Part shown: one piece after another, positions 10,789 through 19,962 of the stretch
Layout of the letters: the number at the start of each line of letters is the position of its first letter
Position numbering within the stretch: position 1 is the first letter of the stretch
Assembly (NCBI RefSeq): GCF_003097235.1
Contig: NZ_QEQQ01000009.1
Span: forward strand, 1 to 64,000
DNA length: 64,000 nucleotides
DNA from: Pseudomonas sp. CC120222-01a
Lineage (GTDB): Bacteria; Pseudomonadota; Gammaproteobacteria; Pseudomonadales; Pseudomonadaceae
Reading direction: 5' to 3'
Made by a program: the position numbers and the translations under genes
Notes under the pieces: model-generated
What the model was told of the DNA's origin: nothing
What the model saw: only the letters and a program-made list of their open reading frames with translations
Database searches by the model: none

Positions 10789-11340
10789 ATGAAATTTTGC
10801 AGCGCGTGCGGACAGCCGGTCATTCAGCGGATCCCCGAGGGCGACAGCCGCCTGCGGTTCGTCTGCGAGTCTTGCCAGACCATCCATTACCAGAACCCCA
10901 ACATCGTCGCCGGGGTGCTGCCCACCTGGGGCAGCCAGGTATTGCTGTGCCGCCGCGCCATCGAGCCGCGCCGCGGCTTCTGGACGCTCCCGGCGGGCTT
11001 CATGGAAAACGGCGAGACCCTCGACCAGGCCGCCCGTCGCGAAACGGTCGAGGAAGCCTGCGCCCGGGTCGGGGACACGGCCCTGTACCAACTCTTCGAT
11101 CTGCCACACATCAACCAGGTGCATGTGTTCTTCCGTGCCGAGCTGGCCGACCTTGATTTCGCCGTCGGTGTCGAAAGCCTGGAGGTACGGTTGTTCGAGG
11201 AGCACGAAATCCCCTGGGGCGAGCTGGCTTTCCGCACCGTCACTCGCACACTAGAATGCTATTATCGCGACCGCATCAGGCAGCACTACCCAATTGGCCA
11301 TGAATACCTGCCGCCGATGAATGTTTCGCCCACCACTTAA
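10789..11340 (+). CDS. Nudix hydrolase with N-terminal zinc ribbon
   Basis: The 183-residue protein starts with a zinc ribbon (MKFCSACGQP, then FVCESCQTIHYQNP), followed by a Nudix domain (LPAGFMENGETLDQAARRETVEEACARVG, residues about 68-96). The arrangement resembles the C-terminal half of NudC and many ADP-ribose/NADH pyrophosphatases; the substrate is not determined. I choose the start at 10789 because AAGGAAG precedes it; upstream codons in the open frame are not conserved-looking. It is divergent from nudL and 18 nt before the L,D-transpeptidase gene. Confidence 0.9.
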   Translation: MKFCSACGQPVIQRIPEGDSRLRFVCESCQTIHYQNPNIVAGVLPTWGSQVLLCRRAIEPRRGFWTLPAGFMENGETLDQAARRETVEEACARVGDTALYQLFDLPHINQVHVFFRAELADLDFAVGVESLEVRLFEEHEIPWGELAFRTVTRTLECYYRDRIRQHYPIGHEYLPPMNVSPTT

Positions 11341-11358
11341 GCTCGCAGGTACTGCTTC

Positions 11359-11913
11359 ATGCGTTGGTTGTTCGCCCTTTTCTGCCTTTGCGTTACCACG
11401 GTGTCCCAGGCGGCCTTCACCGAAGTCATCATTCGCAAGCCGCAACCGCCCGCGCCAGTACAGTCGCAATCCCAGGCCGCCATGCAGCCACTGATCGACA
11501 AGGTGCTGGTGATCAAGTCCGAGCGGCGCCTGCAGCTGATCAGCCGCGGCGAGCCGCTGAAAACCTATCGTATCTCCCTGGGCAAGCAGCCCAAGGGCGC
11601 CAAGGAACGCGAAGGCGACAAGAAGACCCCGGAAGGCCTGTACTGGCTGGACTGGCGCAAGCAAAGCGACCGTTTCAACCTGGCCATGCACATCACCTAC
11701 CCGAACATCAGCGACGCCGCCCGTGCCACCCGCGAAGGCTGGAGCGCCGGCAGCATGATCATGATCCACGGCACGCCGGTCGACGATAACTACCCCGAAT
11801 GGTACTTCCACACCCTCGACTGGACCGACGGCTGCATCGCCATGCGCAACCGCGACATGCAGGAAGTGTGGAACCTGGTGCGCGACGGCACCCTGATCGA
11901 GATTCGCCCTTGA
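11359..11913 (+). CDS. L,D-transpeptidase (YkuD fold), exported
   Basis: The 184-residue protein has a signal peptide (residues 1-18, cleavage after SQA) and a YkuD catalytic domain. The conserved His is in IMIHGTPVDD near residue 137 and the nucleophilic Cys in WTDGCIAMRN near residue 157. It would act in the periplasm on peptidoglycan cross-links or lipoprotein attachment. The usual His of SHGC is Asp here (TDGC), a variant I believe is common in this subfamily. An 8-bp hairpin follows (11916-11923 with 11937-11944). Confidence 0.88.
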   Translation: MRWLFALFCLCVTTVSQAAFTEVIIRKPQPPAPVQSQSQAAMQPLIDKVLVIKSERRLQLISRGEPLKTYRISLGKQPKGAKEREGDKKTPEGLYWLDWRKQSDRFNLAMHITYPNISDAARATREGWSAGSMIMIHGTPVDDNYPEWYFHTLDWTDGCIAMRNRDMQEVWNLVRDGTLIEIRP

Positions 11914-12074
11914 TAGTCCTACATTCAGATTGAGCTTGTAGGACGTTTCATACTTCAAATACACACCTGCCCTACGCCCTGCTTAGGCCAGGGACTGCAT
12001 CCAATCGATGGCATGAATTCTTAGCATCCACGCAAACGAGTACGTAATCCGTACGCCATTTGCGGGGGTGTTCC

Positions 12075-13754
12075 ATGCCATGTCGATTGCGCTACATCAC
12101 CAGCAGGTCGCTCGCCGGTTGCCTGGTGGGCATGCTGATCGCCCACACGGCCCTGGCTGACGACCCCGCCAGCCTGCAACTGCGCGACCAGCAGCAATCC
12201 CAGCGACATTTCGAACAGCAACAGCGGCTCAAGCGCTGGCAGCAGCAGGCTTTACCCGAACGCAATGAACAGGCCACCGCCCAGCCGGAAGACAGTCAGT
12301 GCTGGGCCGTGTCCGGCCTGCGCATCATCGGCAACCGCCAACTGGCGGATCAGGCGCTTGAGTCCGCTTTGCGCGAGCGGCTTATGCCCTGCATGGGCAT
12401 CAATGACATCAATAGCCTGCTCAGGGGCATCACCCAGCTGTATGTCAGCGCGGGCTACCCGACCAGCCGCCCGTACCTGCGCCAACAGCCTGGCGATAAT
12501 GCACCACTGGATATCGTCATCGTCGAAGGCTTCGTCGAATCCATCGAGCTCGACGACCCCGAGCTGCCTTTGTTTTTGCCAGGCGCCTTCCCTGACGTTC
12601 TAGGCGAGCCCCTTTACCTGCCCGCCCTCGAGCAGGGCCTCGACCAACTCAATCGCCTGCGCGCCTATGACGTGGGCATGGATCTGCTGCCCGGCGAACT
12701 GCAGGGCGGTACCCGGGTTGTGCTGCAACCGCGCAAGATCGGTTCGCGCTGGCACCTGGACAGCCGCCTGGATAACCGCGGCAGTGAGCTGACCGGCCGC
12801 CACCGGCTCAACCTGGGCTTCGGCCTGGACAGCCCGCTGGGGCTCAATGACGACCTGCGTGTGTCGTTACTCGCCAACGTCTTCCACGCTCCGGGCCAGG
12901 TGCGAGGCATCACGCTGTACTACAGCATCCCCTACGGCCCGTGGACCTTTGCCCTCAACGCCAGCCAACTGACCTACGACGCACCGCTACCGCACAGTCG
13001 GCAGACCAGCGACGGCAGCAGCAGCTACCAGGGCCTGAGCATCGAGCGGGTGCTGTGGCGCAACCAGCAAGGCATGCTCAGCGCCAGCGCACGGCTGGAC
13101 CGCAAGCAGCTGGTCAACCGCAGCGCGGGTGCCGTCATCACCCAGCAGAGCCCGACACTCACCAGCCTTGAGGCTGGCATCAACCTGCTGTGGCTCGAAG
13201 GCGGGTTATGGAACGGGTATGTGGGTGTTGCCCAAGGCCTGGACTGGTTTGCTGCCGACGAGGGGCCATTGGGTGCGGAGCGCCTGCGCCCGGATTTTCG
13301 CAAGTACCGCGCCAGCCTCCTGCATCTGCGCCAGGGGCCGCCCGACACGCCTTGGCGCTGGCAAAGCGAACTGGCCTTGCAGTACAGCGAACACGCGTTG
13401 CCCGCCATTGAGCAGTTGCTGGTCAGCGACGACTCGACCGTACGGGGCTTTCGCCTGCGCACCTATTCCGGCGCCAGCGGCGCGGCCTGGCGCAATACCT
13501 TCAGCCAAGCACTGCCAGCGAGCTGGGCCCACCCCCTGCAGATACGCCCATACCTCGGCCTGGACGTGGGCTGGACCCGACCAGCCACTGGCAAACCCTC
13601 GCAACGCCTGGCAGGCGCAGCCGCCGGCATCGAACTGAGCCTGCCGGATGCCCGGCTGCGCCTCGACTACCAACGCGCCCTTTACACCAGCGACCTGCCC
13701 CGCTCCCGCCTGGAGCCTGGTTTCTGGGTACTGGAGTGCGCCCTGAGCATCTGA
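12075..13754 (+). CDS. hlpB: TpsB outer-membrane transporter of a two-partner secretion system
   Basis: This ShlB/FhaC-type outer-membrane protein exports the TpsA partner encoded downstream. The 559-residue protein has a signal peptide (cleavage near TALA-DD), a Q-rich segment, a POTRA domain (CWAVSGLRIIGNRQLADQ to GFVESIEL, residues about 75-160) and a 16-strand barrel. The barrel carries the loop-6 VRGF signature in STVRGFRLRTYSG. I choose ATG 12075 (GGGGGTG upstream) over an upstream TTG. The symbol follows the P. putida hlpBA pair as I recall it; orthology needs checking. Confidence 0.9.
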   Translation: MPCRLRYITSRSLAGCLVGMLIAHTALADDPASLQLRDQQQSQRHFEQQQRLKRWQQQALPERNEQATAQPEDSQCWAVSGLRIIGNRQLADQALESALRERLMPCMGINDINSLLRGITQLYVSAGYPTSRPYLRQQPGDNAPLDIVIVEGFVESIELDDPELPLFLPGAFPDVLGEPLYLPALEQGLDQLNRLRAYDVGMDLLPGELQGGTRVVLQPRKIGSRWHLDSRLDNRGSELTGRHRLNLGFGLDSPLGLNDDLRVSLLANVFHAPGQVRGITLYYSIPYGPWTFALNASQLTYDAPLPHSRQTSDGSSSYQGLSIERVLWRNQQGMLSASARLDRKQLVNRSAGAVITQQSPTLTSLEAGINLLWLEGGLWNGYVGVAQGLDWFAADEGPLGAERLRPDFRKYRASLLHLRQGPPDTPWRWQSELALQYSEHALPAIEQLLVSDDSTVRGFRLRTYSGASGAAWRNTFSQALPASWAHPLQIRPYLGLDVGWTRPATGKPSQRLAGAAAGIELSLPDARLRLDYQRALYTSDLPRSRLEPGFWVLECALSI

Positions 13755-13783
13755 TTCACCCACAACAAAAAGAGAACAAGAAC

Positions 13784-16700
13784 ATGCAGATACTCTCGCC
13801 GTTACCGTCTACCCGCCCGGACACCCTGCGCTGGGCCATCTTCCTCGCCTTGCTCGGCCCCACCAGCGCTCTGGCGCAGGGTGGGCTTGAGGCCGCCAAC
13901 GGCCCCACTGGCACGGCCATCATCAACAACGATCATGGCGTACCGGTGATCGACATCGTCCCGCCCAACGCCAGTGGCCTGTCGCATAACCAGTTCATCG
14001 ACTACAACGTCGCCCGCCCCGGCGTGGTGCTGAACAACGCCTTGCAAGACGGCCACTCGCAACTGGCCGGCGCATTGGCCGCCAACCCGCAGTTCCAGGG
14101 CCAGGCAGCGTCGACCATTCTCAACGAGGTGGTCAGCCGCAACGCCTCGCTGATCGAAGGCCCACAGGAGATCTTCGGCCGCCCTGCCGACTACATTCTC
14201 GCCAACCCCAATGGCATCACCCTCAATGGCGGCAGTTTCATCAACACCACCCGCGCCGGGTTCGTGGTCGGCACACCCGAGTTGCAGGATGAACAACTGC
14301 GCAATTTCAACACGCTGAACAGCGCAGGCACCTTGCAGGTGCTAAGCGATGGCCAGAGCAATACCGAGGGCGCGCTTGATCTGATTGCCCCCAAGGTGGA
14401 CCAGCACGGCTTGCTCATGGCCAAGGGTGACCTCAACGTGACCGTTGGCCGCAATCGCATCGCCCATGCCGATGGCCAGATCCTCGAACACCTGCCGGGC
14501 ACCCCGTCGAGCATCGACGCCAACCTGTTCGGTGCCATGCGCGCCGGGCGCATTCGCGTGGTGAGCACTGCCGAAGGTGCGGGCGTACGCATGGGGCCGG
14601 TGGAATTCAAGGCCGATGACGGTATCGACGTTCAATCGGCCGGCACCCTGATGATCAGTGGCGCAGGCGAGCAGTACGCCACGCTGAATACCAAACACGG
14701 CTTACTGCGCCTCGGCGCCGCTGACGACCTGACGCTACACAATGCCGATGGCCAGGCCGAGCGGATCGAGATCAAGGCTGGTAACAAACTGACACTGGAT
14801 GGCGAAGCCCGTCGGGCGCTCAGCAAAGACAAGGACAACTGGAGCAAGAAATTCCTGTTTATCACCCACGAAACCTACGACAGTGAGCGCACCACCACGC
14901 AGACCAAACAGCAAGGCACGCGCCTGCTGGGGAGGGACAGTGTATTGCTGGAGTCCGGTGGCGACATGCAACTGGTAGCCGCCGACATCAATGTGCTGGA
15001 AGCACTAACCCTCGACAGCGGCGGCGACCTGGACATCGCAGGCGGCCTGGACAGCGAGCGCATCGAACAAACCATTCGCCACCGCAAGCATCTCTGGAGG
15101 GGAGATCGCGATACCGAGCAGTTCAAGGAATCGGCCAAGCCCAGCGAGCTGAATGCCGAGCGTATGACGCTCAGGGCAGGCAATACCGTCAAGGTACGAG
15201 GCAGCACATTGCAAAGCCGCGGTGACATGGACATCAACGGCAAGCAGGCAGAAGTCGGCACCCTGGCGCTGCAAGACACCAGCACCGAAAGCGACTACCG
15301 CGGCGACCTGGTGTCCGGGGCATTCTTTGGTAGTCGCAAAGGTAATGACACCCAAGGCCAGGCCGTCGCCGGCAGCCGGGTTATCGCAGGTGGCAAGCTG
15401 GATGTGATTGCCGACCAGGTGACCATCAAAGGCAGCACGCTCACCGGCACCCTGGACGCGGTGCTCCACAGCCAAAAAGGCCAACTGATCATCGAAGCGG
15501 ACCACGCTAGCAGCACCTCGACCGACCATGACAGCAATAGCCAGGTGTTCGGCCTGTTCGGAAACGATGACAAACGCACCATCCAGAAAGATCAGGTATT
15601 GATCAGCGATGTGTCCTCCACTAGCAACCTGCGCCTGGCCAGTGCCGACGAACTGCGCATCCAGGGCGCCAAGGTCGAGGCCGGCCAGCACCTGCAAGTG
15701 GAAGCCAAGGGCGATGTGCTGATTGGCAGTGCGCAAGCGGTCAACGACAGCGAACGCCGCGATCAGCAGCGTGGCTTGACTGTCAGTGCCCGGCAAACCC
15801 AGGCAGCCGAAGACGGCAAGCCGGAGTCGCGCCAGTATGCGGCGGGCGTGGCTTATGAAGTGACCACCGGCAACGAAAAGGTGCGCGACACCACGCAGAT
15901 CGCCAGCGAACTGAAGGGGGCGACGGTTGGCCTGAACAGCGAGGGGCACCTGCAAGTCAACGGTTCCAAGGTTCAGGCCGGTGCCGGCAACCTCGATGTG
16001 AAGGCCAGGCAAGTGACGCTGGGCGCCACCCGCAATGAGCGCGAGTCGACCACCCGCACAAGCCAGAGTGGCGGAGGTTTGACTGTCACGGGTGGCATCG
16101 ACCGCCTGGGCAGCCTGTTCGAAGGCCATCACAACAACACCGTGGTGACCGAACGCGAAAGCAAGGCCCAACGCAGCGAACTGCAGGCCAGTGGCAACCT
16201 GAAAGTCGATGCTGACGAACTGGTGACCGAAGCCGCACGCGTCACTGCCGGGGATACCCTCAGCGTCAGCGCCAAGCGCATCGACAACCGTGCGGTTCTG
16301 GATACCCATGAACGCGAAGAACTCCGCAACGAATGGTCCGGCAGCCTCGGCGCCAGCGTCGAGTACCGCGACCTGACCCGGCCGATCGAACGGCTGGTGC
16401 TGGGCGAAGAAGCCGCACGCTTCCAGCAGGCCTCACCCGAAGACGCCATGGTGGCCCCGAGCGTCGGTGCCGACATGACCGTCGAGCACCTCATGCGCCT
16501 GGAAAACCAGCGCCGTGGCATTGCCCAGGTCAGTGAACTGTCGGGGGCGAAGGTCGAGGCCAAGGCCGACACGATCAACGACCAAGGTACCGCCTGGCGT
16601 GCCAATGCCGGCCAACTGCAGATCGACGCCCAGGCACACACGATGCATGCCGCCGCAAACACCGAGGAGGACAGCGTGCAGCGTCTGGCCTTTGGCGGTG

Positions 16701-18313
16701 ACCTGCGCATCGACACCAGTTCCGGCAGTGACCTGAATGCCCGCGGCGCGGGCAAGGGTGGCTCGCTGGACAAGCAGACAATGGCCAGCACCGCAGTACC
16801 CGGCAGCCTTTATGGGCAACAGGGCATTCAGGTCCAGCTGGGTAGCGATGGTCAATATGAAGGGACACACCTGGATGGCGGCGAAGGTGGGGTGAACATT
16901 CACAGTGCTGGCAACCTGTCACTGACCCAGGCCAACGACCACACCGAAGTGTTGAGCCGCCAGCTTGACGGCAACGCCTGGGCCAAGGTCGGCAACCGCC
17001 CTGGCAGCACGGGCTTCGATGGCCGTGGTTACCTTGACCACACGCAGCTGCAAACCGTGCAAGCCAAGGCGCAGGTGGCACAGATCGACGCCAGGGGTGA
17101 AGTCCGCCTGAGCAGCACGGGTGATCTGTTGCTGGAGGGCACTCGTATCGGCAGCCGCGAAGCCAAGGTGGGCGATATTCACCTGCACAGCGATGGCCGC
17201 CTGCAGGTCAAGGCAGGCAACGACACCCAACACGCGAACGGCGGCAAACTCGGCGGCGGCCTGGAGCTGGCAGCCAAGATGGGTGTAACCCAAGGCGGCG
17301 GCGTCGGTGGCCATTTCACCCATGGCACGCAGGATGAAAACGCCCGTCAGGCCGTCGATGCCCAATTCGCCAGCGCCGGCAAGCTGACCCTCAGCAGTGC
17401 TGCTCGCGAGGACATTGCCTTGCACCTGGAGGGCCTGCAAGCATCTGCTGAGCAGATCGAGCTCAACGCGTCCAGCGGCGGCATGCTGATCGAGGCCTCC
17501 TCCAATCACGAGCAGCGCAACAATCTCGAGATCACCGCCGGTGCCGGTTTCAACATGACCGCAGGCACCACCGACACCCGTGGCCTGCATGGCCGGGCCA
17601 AGGTCGAGCTGGACAAACGCGACAACCAGACCTGGAACGCCAGCAACCTGCGCGCCGAAAGCATCGACCTGCAAAGCCGTGGTGATACCCGCATCGAAGG
17701 CACCAGCCTGGAAGCCGGGCGCATCAGCGGCGCGATCGATGGCGACCTGCGCATCGCCAGCCGCAAGGACAACGTCGACACGCTAACGGTGAAGGGCGAT
17801 GCACGCCTGAGCCAGGAGAAGAACCCGCAAGGTTACGTCAACGCCGCCACTTCGCTGGCCGGGCCACTGGGTGGCAAGGTTGAGGAAAAAGCCGGCTTGG
17901 CCTTGAGCAAGGCTGACCCGGGCTTCTCGCCGACCTTCAGCCTTGATGTGTCGCACGTGCAGCGCGACAGCGTGGGGCAGCAGGCGGTGCTTAAGGGCAG
18001 TGACGGTGTGGCGTTGAAGGTAGGCGGTGATGCCCAGCTGGTGGGTGCCCGCCTGCAATCGGCCAAGGGTGCGGTCGCGCTCGATGCCAGCTCGGTGACC
18101 CGGGAAACCCTGAACGGCAATGACTACCGCCGGGATGTGTCGGTCGATGCCTCCAATTCGCCGGTGGACCTGGGCACGGCGATTGCCGAGATGGCCAAGG
18201 GCAAAGGCGCGGCGGATGGCGAGAATGCGCTGGACCTGGGGTTGTTGAGGACCAGTGGGCATAGTCGGAGTGAGCAGTGGGTTTCCAGTGTGCAGGGTGG
18301 TAAGGCGGAGTAA
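13784..18313 (+). CDS. hlpA: TpsA haemagglutinin-like adhesin, two-partner secretion cargo
   Basis: A 1509-residue secreted beta-helix protein. It has a signal peptide (ending SALA), an N-terminal TPS domain with the NPNGI motif near residue 140 and SGLSHNQFIDYNV near 68, then long haemagglutinin repeats (for example VLLESGGDMQLVAADINVLEA). It starts 29 nt after hlpB. There is no VENN motif, no C-terminal nuclease and no immunity gene directly after it, so it looks like an adhesin rather than a CdiA toxin. The KT2440 homologue was linked to seed and root colonisation (recalled literature). Confidence 0.88.
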   Translation: MQILSPLPSTRPDTLRWAIFLALLGPTSALAQGGLEAANGPTGTAIINNDHGVPVIDIVPPNASGLSHNQFIDYNVARPGVVLNNALQDGHSQLAGALAANPQFQGQAASTILNEVVSRNASLIEGPQEIFGRPADYILANPNGITLNGGSFINTTRAGFVVGTPELQDEQLRNFNTLNSAGTLQVLSDGQSNTEGALDLIAPKVDQHGLLMAKGDLNVTVGRNRIAHADGQILEHLPGTPSSIDANLFGAMRAGRIRVVSTAEGAGVRMGPVEFKADDGIDVQSAGTLMISGAGEQYATLNTKHGLLRLGAADDLTLHNADGQAERIEIKAGNKLTLDGEARRALSKDKDNWSKKFLFITHETYDSERTTTQTKQQGTRLLGRDSVLLESGGDMQLVAADINVLEALTLDSGGDLDIAGGLDSERIEQTIRHRKHLWRGDRDTEQFKESAKPSELNAERMTLRAGNTVKVRGSTLQSRGDMDINGKQAEVGTLALQDTSTESDYRGDLVSGAFFGSRKGNDTQGQAVAGSRVIAGGKLDVIADQVTIKGSTLTGTLDAVLHSQKGQLIIEADHASSTSTDHDSNSQVFGLFGNDDKRTIQKDQVLISDVSSTSNLRLASADELRIQGAKVEAGQHLQVEAKGDVLIGSAQAVNDSERRDQQRGLTVSARQTQAAEDGKPESRQYAAGVAYEVTTGNEKVRDTTQIASELKGATVGLNSEGHLQVNGSKVQAGAGNLDVKARQVTLGATRNERESTTRTSQSGGGLTVTGGIDRLGSLFEGHHNNTVVTERESKAQRSELQASGNLKVDADELVTEAARVTAGDTLSVSAKRIDNRAVLDTHEREELRNEWSGSLGASVEYRDLTRPIERLVLGEEAARFQQASPEDAMVAPSVGADMTVEHLMRLENQRRGIAQVSELSGAKVEAKADTINDQGTAWRANAGQLQIDAQAHTMHAAANTEEDSVQRLAFGGDLRIDTSSGSDLNARGAGKGGSLDKQTMASTAVPGSLYGQQGIQVQLGSDGQYEGTHLDGGEGGVNIHSAGNLSLTQANDHTEVLSRQLDGNAWAKVGNRPGSTGFDGRGYLDHTQLQTVQAKAQVAQIDARGEVRLSSTGDLLLEGTRIGSREAKVGDIHLHSDGRLQVKAGNDTQHANGGKLGGGLELAAKMGVTQGGGVGGHFTHGTQDENARQAVDAQFASAGKLTLSSAAREDIALHLEGLQASAEQIELNASSGGMLIEASSNHEQRNNLEITAGAGFNMTAGTTDTRGLHGRAKVELDKRDNQTWNASNLRAESIDLQSRGDTRIEGTSLEAGRISGAIDGDLRIASRKDNVDTLTVKGDARLSQEKNPQGYVNAATSLAGPLGGKVEEKAGLALSKADPGFSPTFSLDVSHVQRDSVGQQAVLKGSDGVALKVGGDAQLVGARLQSAKGAVALDASSVTRETLNGNDYRRDVSVDASNSPVDLGTAIAEMAKGKGAADGENALDLGLLRTSGHSRSEQWVSSVQGGKAE

Positions 18314-18345
18314 GGGGTGAGGCGCGGATGTGCCTGCCTTGAGAT

Positions 18346-18405
18346 GTTCAGCGCCTGTGAGATCGAGCGCCGCGCGGGCGGCGCTAGATCTCACAGGCGC
18401 TGAAC
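18346..18405. repeat. Long GC-rich inverted repeat after hlpA
   Basis: A 19-bp perfect inverted repeat (18346-18364 with 18387-18405) continues inward, after one mismatch, as a second 8-bp stem. The element is nearly fully self-complementary, lies 33 nt after hlpA and has no T-run. It looks like a dispersed intergenic palindrome that may also act as a terminator. Its sequence differs from the REP-type repeats elsewhere in the window. Confidence 0.7.
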
Positions 18406-18492
18406 CTGTCATGGCGAGCACCTGGTAGCCCTGCCCCCATCCACCGCCCTACCCCTCCAAGCCCTCACCTGTAAGACATTTCCAATTACGTC

Positions 18493-18762
18493 ATTAAAAA
18501 AATAGTACCCGACCCACCCCGCAACAAGCCCATCAACACCCCATTTTTCACCGTCCGCACCGACATGTGCCCCCCCGACGCCCTGGCCCATGCCAGCGAA
18601 CTCCTGCGCGGCGTCATCGAAACCATCGACGAACACTGCCGCGCCCACGCTGGCGAGCCTGGCCTGAACATGCTCGGCAACGCCATGCATGCCAGCGAGA
18701 TCGCCCATTCACTGGTCGAACATGTCCACGCCCAGCTATACGGCCAGCAGGCCCAGGAGTGA
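18493..18762 (+). CDS. DUF3077-type small protein with no standard start codon
   Basis: The frame encodes about 89 residues reading KKIVPDPPRNKP, then FFTVRTDMCPPDALAHASELL, then a helical C-terminus. DUF3077-type proteins as I recall them begin M-x-KKIVPDPP. Here the in-frame codons before Lys-Lys are GTC ATT, with a stop at 18472-18474, so no ATG, GTG or TTG exists at the expected place. Either ATT is used, initiation is at the internal ATG 18565 (65 residues), or the gene is decayed. The product function is unknown. It is followed 3 nt later by a relative. Confidence 0.6.
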   Translation: MKKIVPDPPRNKPINTPFFTVRTDMCPPDALAHASELLRGVIETIDEHCRAHAGEPGLNMLGNAMHASEIAHSLVEHVHAQLYGQQAQE

Positions 18763-18765
18763 CGC

Positions 18766-19038
18766 ATGGCAGACGAACCCAAAGTCATCACCACCATCGG
18801 CGCGGAAACCTTCCTCGACGTCGGCAACCCACCGATCAACCTGCTACGCGTGCAACCCGATGTCCCAATCGAGGACGCGTACGAGCAAGTCTCGATTCTG
18901 CTGGGCTACATCAAGCACCTGGTGCGCGAAGACGACATGGAAGATGACCACAAGCTGCTGGGTGCAGCGGATTACCTGATCGCCTTGGCCAAGGCACTGA
19001 TGAACGAAATCGAGCTGACCAAGAACAGGCTGCGTTGA
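18766..19038 (+). CDS. DUF3077-type small protein
   Basis: A 90-residue acidic, helical protein. The segment FLDVGNPPINLLRVQPDVPIEDAYEQVSILLGYIKHLV matches the DUF3077 pattern in which a short strand leads into an EDAL..AS..L helix. The function of this Pseudomonas-restricted family is not known. It lies 3 nt after the preceding related gene, so the pair is probably one transcript. There is no toxin-like or DNA-binding motif. Confidence 0.65.
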   Translation: MADEPKVITTIGAETFLDVGNPPINLLRVQPDVPIEDAYEQVSILLGYIKHLVREDDMEDDHKLLGAADYLIALAKALMNEIELTKNRLR

Positions 19039-19117
19039 CCTTCAGCCCCTGTTGCCGGCTGATTGGCGATAGGGGGTTGACTGAAAAGCTAGAAAAATCT
19101 AAACAACAAGCTCAATT

Positions 19118-19189
19118 GCGGCTGGCCACCTCGCCGGCGACGAAGCCTGCGGTGAACTTCAGGGCGCAGGGCATGATGGCTTTCATGCC
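19118..19189 (-). pseudogene. 72-bp relic of an rhs 5' region
   Basis: These 72 bases are identical to 26357-26428 inside the full-length rhs gene, in the same orientation. They encode the GMKAIMPCALKFTAGF part of its N-terminal region. The identity begins and ends abruptly. The relic lies downstream of the second immunity gene, as expected if a further rhs copy once stood there and was mostly deleted. Confidence 0.9.
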
Positions 19190-19233
19190 AGCATTAATTA
19201 TTTAAGAAATAATTTGCGATAATTATTATTTAT

Positions 19234-19262
19234 GTGAGACGCAAAACGCCTCACGCTATAAT
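19234..19262 (+). promoter_or_regulatory. Candidate plus-strand promoter facing the immunity gene
   Basis: A perfect -10 TATAAT (19257-19262) has GTGAGA (4 of 6 to TTGACA) 17 bp upstream. No plus-strand gene follows, so a transcript from here would be antisense to the 3' end of the second immunity gene. It overlaps a stem-loop, so it could be chance in AT-rich DNA. Confidence 0.3.
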
Positions 19263-19347
19263 GCTGAGATTTTAAAGATCAACCTATTCCTATCAAAGGT
19301 ACTTCCCAAGCCACTGACCGTTCTTAAAAAATCTACGCCCTTCGCCC

Positions 19348-19959
19348 TCAAGCCAAATTCGACAACAGCGGAATATCATAATCTTTATTTTTAACTATCT
19401 TTTTTGAATTCACTGCCTCACTCAAATCAGTCAACCTTCCATTTTTACCCAAGACCGCTGCGCAATGTATAAAAACCGCTGGATACGCGTAACTTTCAGG
19501 CGAAGACAAAACATCTTTGATTGTCCGCTCACTCGGCACAATACATGCTAACATCCTGGGAATATAGAATTCTTCCAGAACGCTTTTAATATGCGCACAT
19601 ACTTGACCAACCGAATCTGGCGATGGTGTTTTTATCGCCCCATCCAAGCTACCACTAAAGACTTTATTTTGTTCGCTCGACGAAATAAATGAAAAGCAAA
19701 ACTCATTGAATAAATTGCTTTTGTAAGGCGGAGTAAAATTAGAAGAACATTCAAAAATCTCCCCCCCACTTACCATTCCGACCAATACATAGGAATCCAC
19801 TCGAGACAGATGCTCAAAGACAAGCTCAGCCACAAATTTTTTATTATACTTAAATTTCAGCTTGTTTTTTGAAGCGGTCACACCCTCAAACTTAGACGCG
19901 ACCAACTTCAACTCTTTTAACAATTCAGACTCGAAAAGGACGCGATTATCTGCACTCAT
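19348..19959 (-). CDS. Putative immunity protein for the PD-(D/E)XK-like Rhs toxin
   Basis: A 203-residue protein I do not recognise by family. It starts 3 nt after the stop of the truncated rhs gene, the usual place of the cognate immunity gene. Its DNA is AT-rich compared with the rhs core, typical of horizontally exchanged immunity genes. The product has mixed alpha/beta character (LVFEHLSRVDSYVLVGMVSGG; YPAVFIHCAAVLGKNGRL), no signal peptide and no membrane segment, so it is probably cytoplasmic. The role is inferred from position only. Confidence 0.65.
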   Translation of the reverse strand: MSADNRVLFESELLKELKLVASKFEGVTASKNKLKFKYNKKFVAELVFEHLSRVDSYVLVGMVSGGEIFECSSNFTPPYKSNLFNEFCFSFISSSEQNKVFSGSLDGAIKTPSPDSVGQVCAHIKSVLEEFYIPRMLACIVPSERTIKDVLSSPESYAYPAVFIHCAAVLGKNGRLTDLSEAVNSKKIVKNKDYDIPLLSNLA

Positions 19960-19962
19960 ACA

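Larger units (their letters stand above)
19039..19347. other. 309-nt intergenic stretch with rhs relic and AT-rich segment
   Basis: No complete gene is visible. It contains a 72-bp copy of rhs sequence (19118-19189), an AT-rich run (about 19190-19235), an imperfect stem GTGAGACG-CAAAA-CGCCTCAC (19234-19254), and a plus-strand TATAAT. The AT-richness continues into the immunity gene to the right and contrasts with the GC-rich DUF3077 genes to the left. Confidence 0.7.

Noticed and set aside
13784..18313. hlpA as a CdiA-type contact-dependent toxin
   Set aside because: No VENN motif, no nuclease-like C-terminus and no immunity-like gene directly downstream; the length is short for CdiA.
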